DNA from: Rhodospirillaceae bacterium | GTDB taxonomy: Bacteria; Pseudomonadota; Alphaproteobacteria; Rhodospirillales; Magnetospirillaceae | Direction of reading: 5' to 3' | Assembly: GCA_013349735.1 (NCBI GenBank) | Contig: DUZC01000053.1 | Coordinates: forward strand, 1 to 11,219 | Length of the DNA: 11,219 nt | Part shown: positions 1 through 7,080 of the stretch, one piece after another | Layout: every line of letters starts with the position of its first letter | Numbering within the stretch: position 1 is the stretch's first letter | Program-made: the position numbers and the translations under genes | Notes under the pieces: generated by a model | The model's database searches: none | Told to the model about the DNA's origin: nothing | Seen by the model: the letters and a program-made list of their open reading frames with translations, nothing else

Positions 1-1665
1 ATCCCCAATCTCGGCTTCGCCATGGTGCTGCAACTCACGCGCAGCGAAGATGGGGAAATGATGCGTGCCTTGGTGCCTTTGCCCCACCAAATCGAGCGCT
101 TTGTCCGTCTGCCCGGCGAACCGGCCCGCTATCTGCCTTTGGAAGAGATGGTGGCGCTTTTTCTTGATCGGCTGTTTCCCGGTTTTCGTGTCGAAGGGGT
201 CGGACTGTTCCGGGTTATTCGCGATTCGGAAATGGAGATCGACGAAGAGGCCGAAGATCTGGTGCGGGTGTTCGAATCGGCGTTAAAACGCAGACGGCGT
301 GGGCATTGTATCCGCTTGACCGTCAATGCCGGCATGCCCGACGAATTACGGTCCCTAATCATGACGGAAATGCATGTTGATACGACCGATATTTTTCCGT
401 TGGGCGGCCTGATCGGCATGGTCGATATCAAGCGTCTGATCGCCGACGACCGGCCGGATTTGCAGTTTCCGCCCTATAATGCCCGATTCCCGGAACGCAT
501 TCGTGATTTTGGCGGCGATTGCTTTGCCGCCATCCGCAAAAAAGACATCGTCGTTCATCATCCCTTCGAAAGCTTCGATGTCGTCGTCCAATTCCTCCGA
601 CAGGCCGCCCGCGACCCCAATGTCGTGGCCATCAAACAGACGCTTTACCGGACCAGCAAGGACAGCCCCATCGTCAAAGCGCTGGTGGAAGCCGCCGAAA
701 TGGGCAAGTCGGTCACGGCGATGATTGAACTGAAAGCCCGTTTCGATGAAGAAGCCAATATCGGCTGGGCCCGGGATCTGGAACGGGCGGGTGCCCAGGT
801 GGTCTATGGATTCATGGAATTGAAAACCCATGCCAAGATCTCCCTGGTCGTCCGCCGCGAAGAGGGCGAGCTTCGTTCCTATGTCCATTTCGGCACCGGC
901 AATTACCATCCGGTGACCGCCAAAATTTATACCGATCTGTCTTTTTTCACCACCGACTCAGCACTTTGCCGGGACGCCAACCGCACCTTCAATTTCATGA
1001 CCGGCTATGCCAAACCGGAAAAAATGGAAAAGCTGGCCATCGCCCCGATGATGCTGCGGGACCGGCTGCTCAGCCATATCAATATTGAAATGGACAATGC
1101 CCGGATGGGGCGTCCCGCCGCAATCTGGCTTAAAATGAACTCGCTGGTGGACGCCAAACTGATCGACAGCCTGTATTTGGCGTCCCAACAAGGTGTTCAG
1201 ATCGATCTCGTGATCCGCGGCATTTGCTGCCTTCGTCCCGGCGTTCCCGGTCTTTCCGAGAATATCCGCGTCAAAAGCATTGTTGGCCGCTTTCTTGAAC
1301 ATGGTCGCATCATCTGTTTTGCCAATGGCCATCGGCTGCCCTCGCGCCATGCCAAATTGTTCATTTCTTCGGCCGATTGGATGAACCGCAATATGGATTG
1401 GCGGGTCGAATCTCTTGTTCCGATCGACAATCCGACCGTCCATCGGCAGATTATCGAACAAATTATGGTGGCCAATCTCAAGGACAACCAGCAAAGCTGG
1501 GTTTTGGGCCAGGATGGCGCCTATACCCGCATTGCGCCGCCACCGGATGAAAAGCCGTTTTCCACACACACCTTCTTCATGACCAATCCCAGTCTTTCCG
1601 GCCGGGGCAGTGCCCTGGAACGGGGGCGCCCATTACCGAAGCTGGCCTTCCGGGGTTTTCCCTGA
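1..1665 (+). CDS. ppk: Polyphosphate kinase PPK1, 5'-truncated by the window
   Basis: PPK1 is a kinase that reversibly transfers the gamma-phosphate of ATP to inorganic polyphosphate. The reading frame is open from base 1, so the first ATG at position 22 is internal. About 554 residues are present and the family usually has about 690-730, so roughly the first 150 are outside the window. Visible family signatures are a KTHAK histidine (codon 829-831), the HFGTGNYH stretch (about 889-912) followed by KIYTDLSFFTTD, the FLEH histidine (codon 1300-1302), and SSADWMNRN near 1369-1392. From family knowledge, the HAK and FLEH histidines should be the two catalytic histidines of the phospholipase D-like fold (H435 and H592 in E. 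coli). That assignment is from memory of the family, not an alignment. The gene ends 3 nt before ppx, which points to one transcript. No frameshift is seen. Identity is very secure. Confidence 0.96.
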   Translation: MPNLGFAMVLQLTRSEDGEMMRALVPLPHQIERFVRLPGEPARYLPLEEMVALFLDRLFPGFRVEGVGLFRVIRDSEMEIDEEAEDLVRVFESALKRRRRGHCIRLTVNAGMPDELRSLIMTEMHVDTTDIFPLGGLIGMVDIKRLIADDRPDLQFPPYNARFPERIRDFGGDCFAAIRKKDIVVHHPFESFDVVVQFLRQAARDPNVVAIKQTLYRTSKDSPIVKALVEAAEMGKSVTAMIELKARFDEEANIGWARDLERAGAQVVYGFMELKTHAKISLVVRREEGELRSYVHFGTGNYHPVTAKIYTDLSFFTTDSALCRDANRTFNFMTGYAKPEKMEKLAIAPMMLRDRLLSHINIEMDNARMGRPAAIWLKMNSLVDAKLIDSLYLASQQGVQIDLVIRGICCLRPGVPGLSENIRVKSIVGRFLEHGRIICFANGHRLPSRHAKLFISSADWMNRNMDWRVESLVPIDNPTVHRQIIEQIMVANLKDNQQSWVLGQDGAYTRIAPPPDEKPFSTHTFFMTNPSLSGRGSALERGRPLPKLAFRGFP

Positions 1666-1668
1666 CAA

Positions 1669-3174
1669 ATGATGCCTTTGGCTGTCCAGTTCCCTGCGGT
1701 TGCGCAAAAGCATATTGCCATTGTCGATATCGGCTCGAATTCGATCCGACTGGTGGTTTACGATGGCTTGGCGCGCACCCCTTCGGCCATTTTCAATGAA
1801 AAGGCCGTCTGTGCTCTGGGCCAAGGGCTGGAAGGCACGGGTCGGCTCAATCCCGTCGGCATGGCGCAGGCGATCGAGGTGGTCGGACGCTTTGTCCGCC
1901 TGGCCCGCGCCATGGATGTCAGCCTGCTGGATATCCTGGCCACCGCCGCCGTGCGCGAAGCCAGTGATGGCCAAAGCTTCGTCCGGGCGATCGAAGCAAG
2001 AACCGGGGTCGCCGTCACCGTTCTTTCCGGCGAAGACGAGGCAAGATTGGCCGCCCTGGGGGTCATTTGCGCTATTCCCGAAGCCGATGGCATGGTCGCC
2101 GATCTGGGCGGGGGCAGCCTTGAATTGGTGGCCCTCGACCAGGGACGCTTTGCTGGCCCCCATGCCACCTTTCCGCTTGGTGTTCTAAGGCTGACCGAAG
2201 CCTCCGAAGGCGTGCGGACCATGGCGGAACAACGGGTCGACGCTCATTTCCGTACCATCGGCTGGTGGCATTGGGGCCGGGCCAGACCGCTCTATGCCGT
2301 CGGCGGCGCCTGGCGGGCTTTGGCCCGCTTGTTTATTGCTCAGACCGGCCATCCTTTGCATGTCCTGGATAATTTTACCCTGGCCCCGCGCGAGGCCATG
2401 CGTCTGATGGATCTGGTGGCCCGGCAAAGCCGGAAGTCCCTGGAAAAAATTCCCGGCTTGTCCAAACGACGGTTGATGCATTTGCCCATAGCGGCCTTGC
2501 TGCTGGAAAAAGTGGTGGAATATGTCGAGCCGTCCCAGCTGATTTTTTCGGTTTACGGGATGCGCGAAGGGCAATTCTACAAAAGATTGCCCCCCGATCT
2601 GCAATGGCAGGATCCCTTGATCGCCGCCTGCAGCGCCATGGCCCAAACGGCCGGACGCTTTCCCGAGCATGGCGAAGAGATGGTCGAATGGATGCGACCT
2701 TTGTTCACCACCGAAACCGCCGCTCAGGCCCGCCTGCGCACCGCCGCCTGTCTGCTGGGAGACGTGTTCTGGAACGAGCATCCCGATTATCGGGCGGAAC
2801 AAGCCTTTTTAAGGGTTTTCCGGCTGCCCTTCATGGGGCTTGGGCATCAGGACCGGGCATCGCTGGCCCTGGCTGTCTATGCCCGCTACGAGGGCGAAGG
2901 CAGTTTGGCACAAGCCGACGATGCCCGCAGTCTGTTGTCCGAAGAGGCCGAAAGACATGCCTTGCTGGTCGGTCTGGCCTTGCGCCTTGGTCATGCCGTC
3001 TCGGGTGGGGTACCGGGCTTGCTTCGAACCACCCGGTTACAGGCGGATTTCGATAAATTGGTGCTCTTGCTGCCGGCGCGGGATCCCGCCTTTGCGCCGG
3101 ACCTCAATGATCGCCGTTATGACCGTCTGGCCCGCGCCGCCGGTTTCGAAGGATTTGAAATTAGGAAGGTTTAG
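1669..3174 (+). CDS. ppx: Exopolyphosphatase (Ppx/GppA family)
   Basis: This 501-aa enzyme is expected to remove terminal phosphates from polyphosphate, opposing the upstream kinase. It has the actin-like ASKHA fold signatures of the Ppx/GppA family. These are the phosphate-1 loop DIGSNSIRL at residues 20-28, ATAAVREASDG at 91-101, the acidic LSGEDEARL at 119-127, the phosphate-2 loop DLGGGSLEL at 145-153, and YAVGGAWRAL near 205. A helical C-terminal region of about 200 residues with a conserved-looking GLGHQDRASLAL follows, as in long-form Ppx proteins. ATG at 1669 is followed directly by a second ATG at 1672. There is no clear Shine-Dalgarno, so translation is probably coupled to ppk, whose stop lies 3 nt upstream. 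The last 14 bp overlap the end of rnd on the other strand. GppA-type pppGpp hydrolysis cannot be excluded, but the ppk pairing favours polyphosphate. Confidence 0.93.
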   Translation: MMPLAVQFPAVAQKHIAIVDIGSNSIRLVVYDGLARTPSAIFNEKAVCALGQGLEGTGRLNPVGMAQAIEVVGRFVRLARAMDVSLLDILATAAVREASDGQSFVRAIEARTGVAVTVLSGEDEARLAALGVICAIPEADGMVADLGGGSLELVALDQGRFAGPHATFPLGVLRLTEASEGVRTMAEQRVDAHFRTIGWWHWGRARPLYAVGGAWRALARLFIAQTGHPLHVLDNFTLAPREAMRLMDLVARQSRKSLEKIPGLSKRRLMHLPIAALLLEKVVEYVEPSQLIFSVYGMREGQFYKRLPPDLQWQDPLIAACSAMAQTAGRFPEHGEEMVEWMRPLFTTETAAQARLRTAACLLGDVFWNEHPDYRAEQAFLRVFRLPFMGLGHQDRASLALAVYARYEGEGSLAQADDARSLLSEEAERHALLVGLALRLGHAVSGGVPGLLRTTRLQADFDKLVLLLPARDPAFAPDLNDRRYDRLARAAGFEGFEIRKV

Positions 3175-4342
3175 ACGGGCTTTTTGGATCGATTTCGATT
3201 AGGCGCAAGGCCTTGCCATCCCGCGCCAGGGCCAAACCGAGCTGCCCATGCTTAAGCCGCAACGCATCTTCGCCAAAAATGGTGCGCCGCCATCCTTGCA
3301 AGGCGGCAATGGCGGCATCGTCATCGGCGGCAATGGCTTCCAGATCCGAGGCGGACGCGATCAAACGCTGTGCCACCTCATGCTGATCACATTTGAGCTT
3401 TAACAGGACTTTGAGCAAATCGACAATAGGACCCAAGCCACGCGGTAGCGCCGCTTTGGGTGGGACATCCGGCCATTCGGCCTGTGGCGTGGCCAAGGCC
3501 AGCCGAACCGCCTCAAGAACCGCCTCGCCATGGCGGCCTTCGGCGGCGCCTTTGGACAAGCCGCGGGTTTTCGCCAGGTCCTCAACAGTCACGGGGGCCT
3601 GGGCCGCCACTTCCATCAGCGTTTCGTCGCGCATCACCCTTTGCCTGGGCAAATCGCGTGCCCGCGCCTCGCGTTCCCGCCAGGCGGCCAAAGTTTTAAG
3701 CACCATCAGAAAGCGGGGACTGGACGAGCGCGGCTTCAATCGACGCCAGACCTCGTCGGCATCCATTAGATAGGTCCGGGGGTCGCTCAGCAGATCCATT
3801 TCCTCGGTCAACCAGGCGGCCCGGCCATCGCGGTCAAGACGTTTTTGCAGCTTTTCATAGGCCAGGCGCAGATGCGTCACATCGGACAGCGCATAATGCA
3901 GATGCCGTTCGCTCAGGGGGCGTTGCGCCCAATCCGTAAAGCGCAGGGATTTATCGATGCGGGCGCGCGCCAATTGCGTTGCCAGCGTCTCATAGGACAC
4001 GGCTTCCCCAAAGCCGCAGACCATGGCAGCCACCTGGGTGTCAAAGATCGGCGTCGGAATGGCCCCGGAAAGGTGATGAAAGATTTCGATATCCTGGCGC
4101 GCCGCATGAAAGACCTTGAGAACATTGGGGTCTGCCATTAATTCGAACAAGGGCGCCAGATCGATGCCCGGGGCCAGGGGGTCGACCGCCAGAGCCTCGT
4201 CCGGACCGGCCAACTGGACCAGGCACAGCACGGGCCAATAGGTCTTCTCCCGCATAAACTCGGTGTCAACAGTGACGAAAGGGGCGGTTCGCAAGCGCTG
4301 GCAAAAGCCAGCGAGCGACGCGGTATCGGCGATCAGGCTCAT
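3161..4342 (-). CDS. rnd: Ribonuclease D
   Basis: RNase D is a 3'-5' exoribonuclease that trims tRNA and other small stable RNA precursors in the cytoplasm. The 393-aa product has the DEDD-type exonuclease core: D26 and E28 in VTVDTEF (Exo I), D84 in HAARQDIEIF (Exo II), and Y150/D154 in HYALSDVTHL (Exo III, DEDDy form). All metal-binding residues are therefore present. An HRDC-like nucleic-acid-binding region lies at about 205-285, and length is normal for the family. The start at 4342 gives the usual N-terminus, MSLIADTASLAGFCQRL. There is no Shine-Dalgarno in front of it, and a promoter-like element lies only 8-9 nt upstream (see findings). The gene is divergent from aspS, and its 3' end overlaps ppx by 14 bp. 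Confidence 0.95.
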   Translation of the reverse strand: MSLIADTASLAGFCQRLRTAPFVTVDTEFMREKTYWPVLCLVQLAGPDEALAVDPLAPGIDLAPLFELMADPNVLKVFHAARQDIEIFHHLSGAIPTPIFDTQVAAMVCGFGEAVSYETLATQLARARIDKSLRFTDWAQRPLSERHLHYALSDVTHLRLAYEKLQKRLDRDGRAAWLTEEMDLLSDPRTYLMDADEVWRRLKPRSSSPRFLMVLKTLAAWREREARARDLPRQRVMRDETLMEVAAQAPVTVEDLAKTRGLSKGAAEGRHGEAVLEAVRLALATPQAEWPDVPPKAALPRGLGPIVDLLKVLLKLKCDQHEVAQRLIASASDLEAIAADDDAAIAALQGWRRTIFGEDALRLKHGQLGLALARDGKALRLIEIDPKSPSKPS

Positions 4343-4350
4343 GGGACAGC

Positions 4351-4380
4351 TCTATACACGCATATTTCCCCAAGACGCAA
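4351..4380 (-). promoter_or_regulatory. Candidate rnd promoter, very close to the start codon
   Basis: Read on the minus strand, TTGCGT (4375-4380) is followed by an 18-nt spacer and TATAGA (4351-4356). The -10 ends 8 nt before the rnd ATG, so transcription would start about 2-3 nt before the start codon. This fits the missing ribosome binding site. It is assigned by pattern only. Confidence 0.35.
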
Positions 4381-4391
4381 GCGCGTGCAGC

Positions 4392-4420
4392 TTGACAAAG
4401 ACGGCGTGTCATGTGCCTTT
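4392..4420 (+). promoter_or_regulatory. Weak candidate aspS promoter region
   Basis: A perfect TTGACA at 4392-4397 lies 104 nt before the aspS start, but the hexamer at the expected spacing is GCCTTT, a poor -10. The TTGACA overlaps a small dyad, TGACA-N9-TGTCA (4393-4411). It is listed because the 158-nt rnd/aspS gap must hold an aspS promoter and this is the best -35 seen. It is unproven. Confidence 0.22.
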
Positions 4421-4500
4421 TTCCGCTTTCCTGGCGTTCAGTCGCAAACCCTGCCATGGGGCCCGGCTGGCGCCGTTGTGATCCCGGGGCGACGAAAGAT

Positions 4501-6306
4501 ATGCATTGTTATAGAACGCACAACTGCGGACAGTTGCGCAGTCAGGATTCTGGCATTTCCGCACGGCTTTCCGGCTGGGTGCATCGCAAGCGCGATCACG
4601 GCAATCTCTTGTTCGTTGATCTCAGAGATCACTATGGCATCACCCAATGTGTCATTGATGTTTCCAATCCGGTCTTTTCGGTGCTGGAAAGCGCCCGCCC
4701 GGAAAGCGTGATAACCGTCACCGGCAAGGTGGTTGACCGCAGCGCCGAAACCATCAATGCCAAACTGCCGACCGGCAGCGTTGAACTGCAAATCGGCGAG
4801 GCGGTTTTGCAATCAACGGCGGATGTCCTGCCGATGCAAGTGGCCGGCGAGCAGGAATTTCCCGAAGAAATGCGCCTGCGCTATCGCTATCTGGATCTGC
4901 GCCGCGAAGAGGTGCATGCAAATATGCTGCTGCGCAGTCACGTTATCGCCTCGCTGCGCCGGCGCATGATCGATCAGGGTTTCGTTGAATATCAGACACC
5001 GATCCTGACTGCCTCCAGCCCGGAAGGCGCCAGAGATTATCTGGTCCCGAGCCGCATCCATCCCGGCAAATTCTACGCCTTGCCTCAGGCCCCCCAACAG
5101 TTCAAGCAATTGTTGATGGTGGCCGGATTTGACAAATATTTTCAGGTCGCCCCCTGCTTTCGTGACGAAGATGGTCGGGCCGACCGCTCCCCTGGCGAGT
5201 TCTACCAGCTTGACTTTGAAATGAGCTTCGTCACCCAGGATGACGTTTTTGCTGCCATCGAGCCGGTGCTGCAAGGGGTCTTCGAAGAGTTCGGCCAAGG
5301 CCGCACGGTCACCAAGGCCCCCTTCCCGCGCATCACCTATGACGATGCGATGCTGAAATATGGCTCGGACAAGCCGGATCTTCGCAATCCGCTGCTGATT
5401 GCCGATACGACCGAAGCCTTCCGCGATTCTAATTTCGGCATTTTTGCCAAAGCCATCGCCGGCAATGGCGCCGTGGTCCGGGCCATTCCGGCAACCGGCG
5501 CCGGCGCGAAGCCGCGCAGTTTCTTTGACAAACTGAATGACTGGGCCCGAGAACAAGGCGCCGGCGGCCTTGGCTATATTATCTTCGCCGCCGATGGGGC
5601 CAAAGGGCCGATCGCCAAAAACCTTGAAGAGGCCCGCGTTGCGCAAATCCGCGCAGCCACCGGCGCCCAAGAAGGGGACGCGGTGTTCTTTGTTTGCGAC
5701 AAAAAACCGGTGGCGGAAAAATTTGCCGGCACGGTTCGCAGCAAATTATGCGCGGAATTGGATTTATTGGAAAAAGACGTCTTCCGTTTCTGTTGGACGG
5801 TGGATTTCCCGATGTATGAGCGGAATGAAGAGACCGGTCAGATCGAATTTTCCCATAATCCCTTTTCCATGCCTCAAGGCGGCATGGAAGCCCTGACCGG
5901 CATGGATCCGCTGACCATCAAGGCCTATCAGTACGATATCGTTTGCAATGGCATCGAACTGTCCTCGGGCGCCATCCGCAATCATCGCCCGGACATCATG
6001 CTCAAAGCTTTCGAGATTGCCGGCTATCCCGAGTCCGAGGTCGAACATCGTTTCGGCGGCATGCTGAATGCCTTCCGCTTTGGCGCCCCGCCCCATGGCG
6101 GCTCAGCGCCGGGCATCGATCGGATCGTCATGCTGCTGGCGGACGAGCCCAATATCCGTGAAGTCATTCTGTTCCCGATGAACCAGCAAGCGCAGGATTT
6201 ACTGATGCAGGCGCCGACGGATATTACCGCTGAGCGGCTGAAGGAACTGCATATCAAATTGGATCTGCCGAAGCCCAAGAAGCCCGTCACCGAACAGGTC
6301 AGCTAA
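4501..6306 (+). CDS. aspS: Aspartyl-tRNA synthetase, probably non-discriminating
   Basis: This class IIb synthetase charges tRNA with aspartate. The 601-aa product shows, in order, an N-terminal OB-fold anticodon domain (about 1-110, with SGWVHRKRDHGNLLFVDLRDHYG split across residues 24-46), class II motif 2 (FRDEDGRADR starting at residue 220), the GAD insertion domain typical of bacterial AspRS (about 285-420), and motif 3 (GGSAPGIDRI at 533-542). The start was set at 4501 because MHCYRTHNCG matches the family N-terminus. The in-frame ATG at 4411 adds 30 residues without family character. H33 in RDHG corresponds to His31 of the Pseudomonas aeruginosa non-discriminating enzyme, where discriminating E. 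coli AspRS has Leu. It may therefore also charge tRNA-Asn for GatCAB amidation. The upstream ribosome site is weak (GAAAG, 4494-4498). The 3' end overlaps the opposite-strand hypothetical gene by 8 bp. Confidence 0.96.
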   Translation: MHCYRTHNCGQLRSQDSGISARLSGWVHRKRDHGNLLFVDLRDHYGITQCVIDVSNPVFSVLESARPESVITVTGKVVDRSAETINAKLPTGSVELQIGEAVLQSTADVLPMQVAGEQEFPEEMRLRYRYLDLRREEVHANMLLRSHVIASLRRRMIDQGFVEYQTPILTASSPEGARDYLVPSRIHPGKFYALPQAPQQFKQLLMVAGFDKYFQVAPCFRDEDGRADRSPGEFYQLDFEMSFVTQDDVFAAIEPVLQGVFEEFGQGRTVTKAPFPRITYDDAMLKYGSDKPDLRNPLLIADTTEAFRDSNFGIFAKAIAGNGAVVRAIPATGAGAKPRSFFDKLNDWAREQGAGGLGYIIFAADGAKGPIAKNLEEARVAQIRAATGAQEGDAVFFVCDKKPVAEKFAGTVRSKLCAELDLLEKDVFRFCWTVDFPMYERNEETGQIEFSHNPFSMPQGGMEALTGMDPLTIKAYQYDIVCNGIELSSGAIRNHRPDIMLKAFEIAGYPESEVEHRFGGMLNAFRFGAPPHGGSAPGIDRIVMLLADEPNIREVILFPMNQQAQDLLMQAPTDITAERLKELHIKLDLPKPKKPVTEQVS

Positions 6307-6787
6307 GGCCGCGTGACTCCTGCCGGCGCAGCAAGGACAGAACCTTCTCGGCGCGACGGACTTCGCTGCCGCCTGGCTCGTTATGGCGTCGCGCGAAGGC
6401 CAAGCGATCTTCCCATTCCTGGACCATGTCCCGGGGCCAGTCGGGTTGAGCCCGCCGTCCGGTCAAAACGGCAACGGTATCATTATAGTCCGGGTGCAGT
6501 TCGGCCGGAAAACCGGCAATGCGATAGTCCTGCCAGCTGAGCGCGCCGCCGATATACATCTCATGGGCCCATTCCGCCAATTGGCGTGGCGACATGCGTC
6601 GGGGTTCGACCTGGATGCTGGTCATAACCTTTAACGGCGCCAGGCTTTCCTCGCTCGCATCGAGGGCCATCTCTTCCGGTTCGGCAGCCGGCACCACGGC
6701 ACGGCTGGGAGAACTCAGCTGCGGCTCTTTGCGATTGCGCCAGGAGGTTCCTGGATCATGTCTCTTGAACAAATAATCGAGTTTCAT
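6299..6787 (-). CDS. Hypothetical protein, unrecognised family
   Basis: I do not recognise this 162-aa protein. Residues 1-60 begin MKLDYLFKRHD and then become rich in Ser, Pro, Glu and Ala, which suggests a disordered stretch. From about residue 65 the sequence looks folded and mainly helical, with MSPRQLAEWAHEMYIGGAL, then SWQDYRIAGFPAELHPDYND, an Arg/Asp/Trp-rich middle containing QPDWPRDMVQEWEDRLAF, and a basic tail. No signal peptide or membrane segment is seen, so a cytoplasmic location is likely. Codon use and GC resemble the neighbours, and the frame is clean, so it is probably a real gene. The start is uncertain. ATG 6787 gives the best N-terminus but lacks a Shine-Dalgarno. ATG 6808 has AAGG touching the codon, and a GTG at 6943 would add 52 residues of poor quality. 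It is convergent with aspS (8-bp overlap) and divergent from eipB. Confidence 0.72.
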   Translation of the reverse strand: MKLDYLFKRHDPGTSWRNRKEPQLSSPSRAVVPAAEPEEMALDASEESLAPLKVMTSIQVEPRRMSPRQLAEWAHEMYIGGALSWQDYRIAGFPAELHPDYNDTVAVLTGRRAQPDWPRDMVQEWEDRLAFARRHNEPGGSEVRRAEKVLSLLRRQESRGLS

Positions 6788-6949
6788 GAGAGTGCGCGTT
6801 TCAACCATCCTTATGGCCCAAGCTTTGGGTCGGGCAGGAAGGCTGTGTCGCAAAAGACATGCCAAGGCCCGCAATCGTGGTTTTCCGCGGCACTTATCCT
6901 TTTCACCGCAAGAATGAACAAGCAGGAAAGCTGTTCGGCCCACCGACTA

Positions 6950-6985
6950 GGCAATATTTTCCGGGAACAGCCGGCAATTATTTCC
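6950..6985 (+). repeat. Two 13-bp direct repeats upstream of eipB
   Basis: GGCAATATTTTCC (6950-6962) and GGCAATTATTTCC (6973-6985) match at 11 of 13 positions with a 23-bp offset, about two helical turns. Both also fit the dyad GG-N-AA-N3-TT-N-CC, as expected of dimer-binding sites. They lie 60-95 bp upstream of the eipB -10 box. Confidence 0.5.
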
Positions 6986-7006
6986 CTTGGCACCCCATCT
7001 TCTAAT

Positions 7007-7035
7007 ACAGATGGCGCGACACTATCGCCGTCTGT
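7007..7035 (+). promoter_or_regulatory. Dyad over the eipB -35 region, candidate operator
   Basis: ACAGATGGCG (7007-7016) and CGCCGTCTGT (7026-7035) are inverted copies with one mismatch and a 9-nt spacer. The right arm covers the place where the -35 for the TATAAT at 7045 would fall, and no good -35 hexamer is present. No T-run follows on either strand, so a terminator is unlikely. Confidence 0.4.
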
Positions 7036-7044
7036 CCAACACTG

Positions 7045-7050
7045 TATAAT
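7045..7050 (+). promoter_or_regulatory. Candidate eipB -10 box
   Basis: A perfect TATAAT lies 30 nt before the eipB ATG. The -35 at normal spacing is CTATCG (7022-7027), which is poor, so the promoter may need an activator. The ribosome site GGAGA at 7070-7074 sits 6 nt from the ATG. Confidence 0.45.
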
Positions 7051-7080
7051 AAGCGGGCGACGAGCGTCTGGAGACAAGGA

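Larger units (their letters stand above)
6788..7080. other. 293-nt divergent intergenic region upstream of eipB
   Basis: This is the largest gap in the window. It contains a small CCCAA-GCT-TTGGG hairpin (6818-6830), two near-identical 13-bp sites at 6950-6962 and 6973-6985, a 10-bp dyad at 7007-7035, a TATAAT box at 7045-7050 and the eipB ribosome binding site. No convincing promoter for the leftward hypothetical gene was found, and there is no RNA gene that I can recognise. Confidence 0.6.

Noticed and set aside
355..909. 184-residue open frame antisense to ppk
   Set aside because: It is a shadow of the ppk codons and shows no protein-family features.
4411..4500. In-frame upstream ATG extending aspS by 30 residues
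   Set aside because: The extension has no family character. MHCYRTHNCG at 4501 is the normal AspRS N-terminus.
4813..5670. 285-residue open frame antisense to aspS
   Set aside because: It is a shadow of the GC-rich coding strand with no recognisable domain or ribosome site.
6788..6943. Upstream GTG start for the hypothetical gene
   Set aside because: It adds 52 residues rich in Arg, Leu and Cys with no ribosome site, and reads like non-coding DNA.
6987..7003. Sigma-54-like TTGGCAC element before eipB
   Set aside because: The -24 GG is present but the -12 GC is TC, so the key second element is missing.
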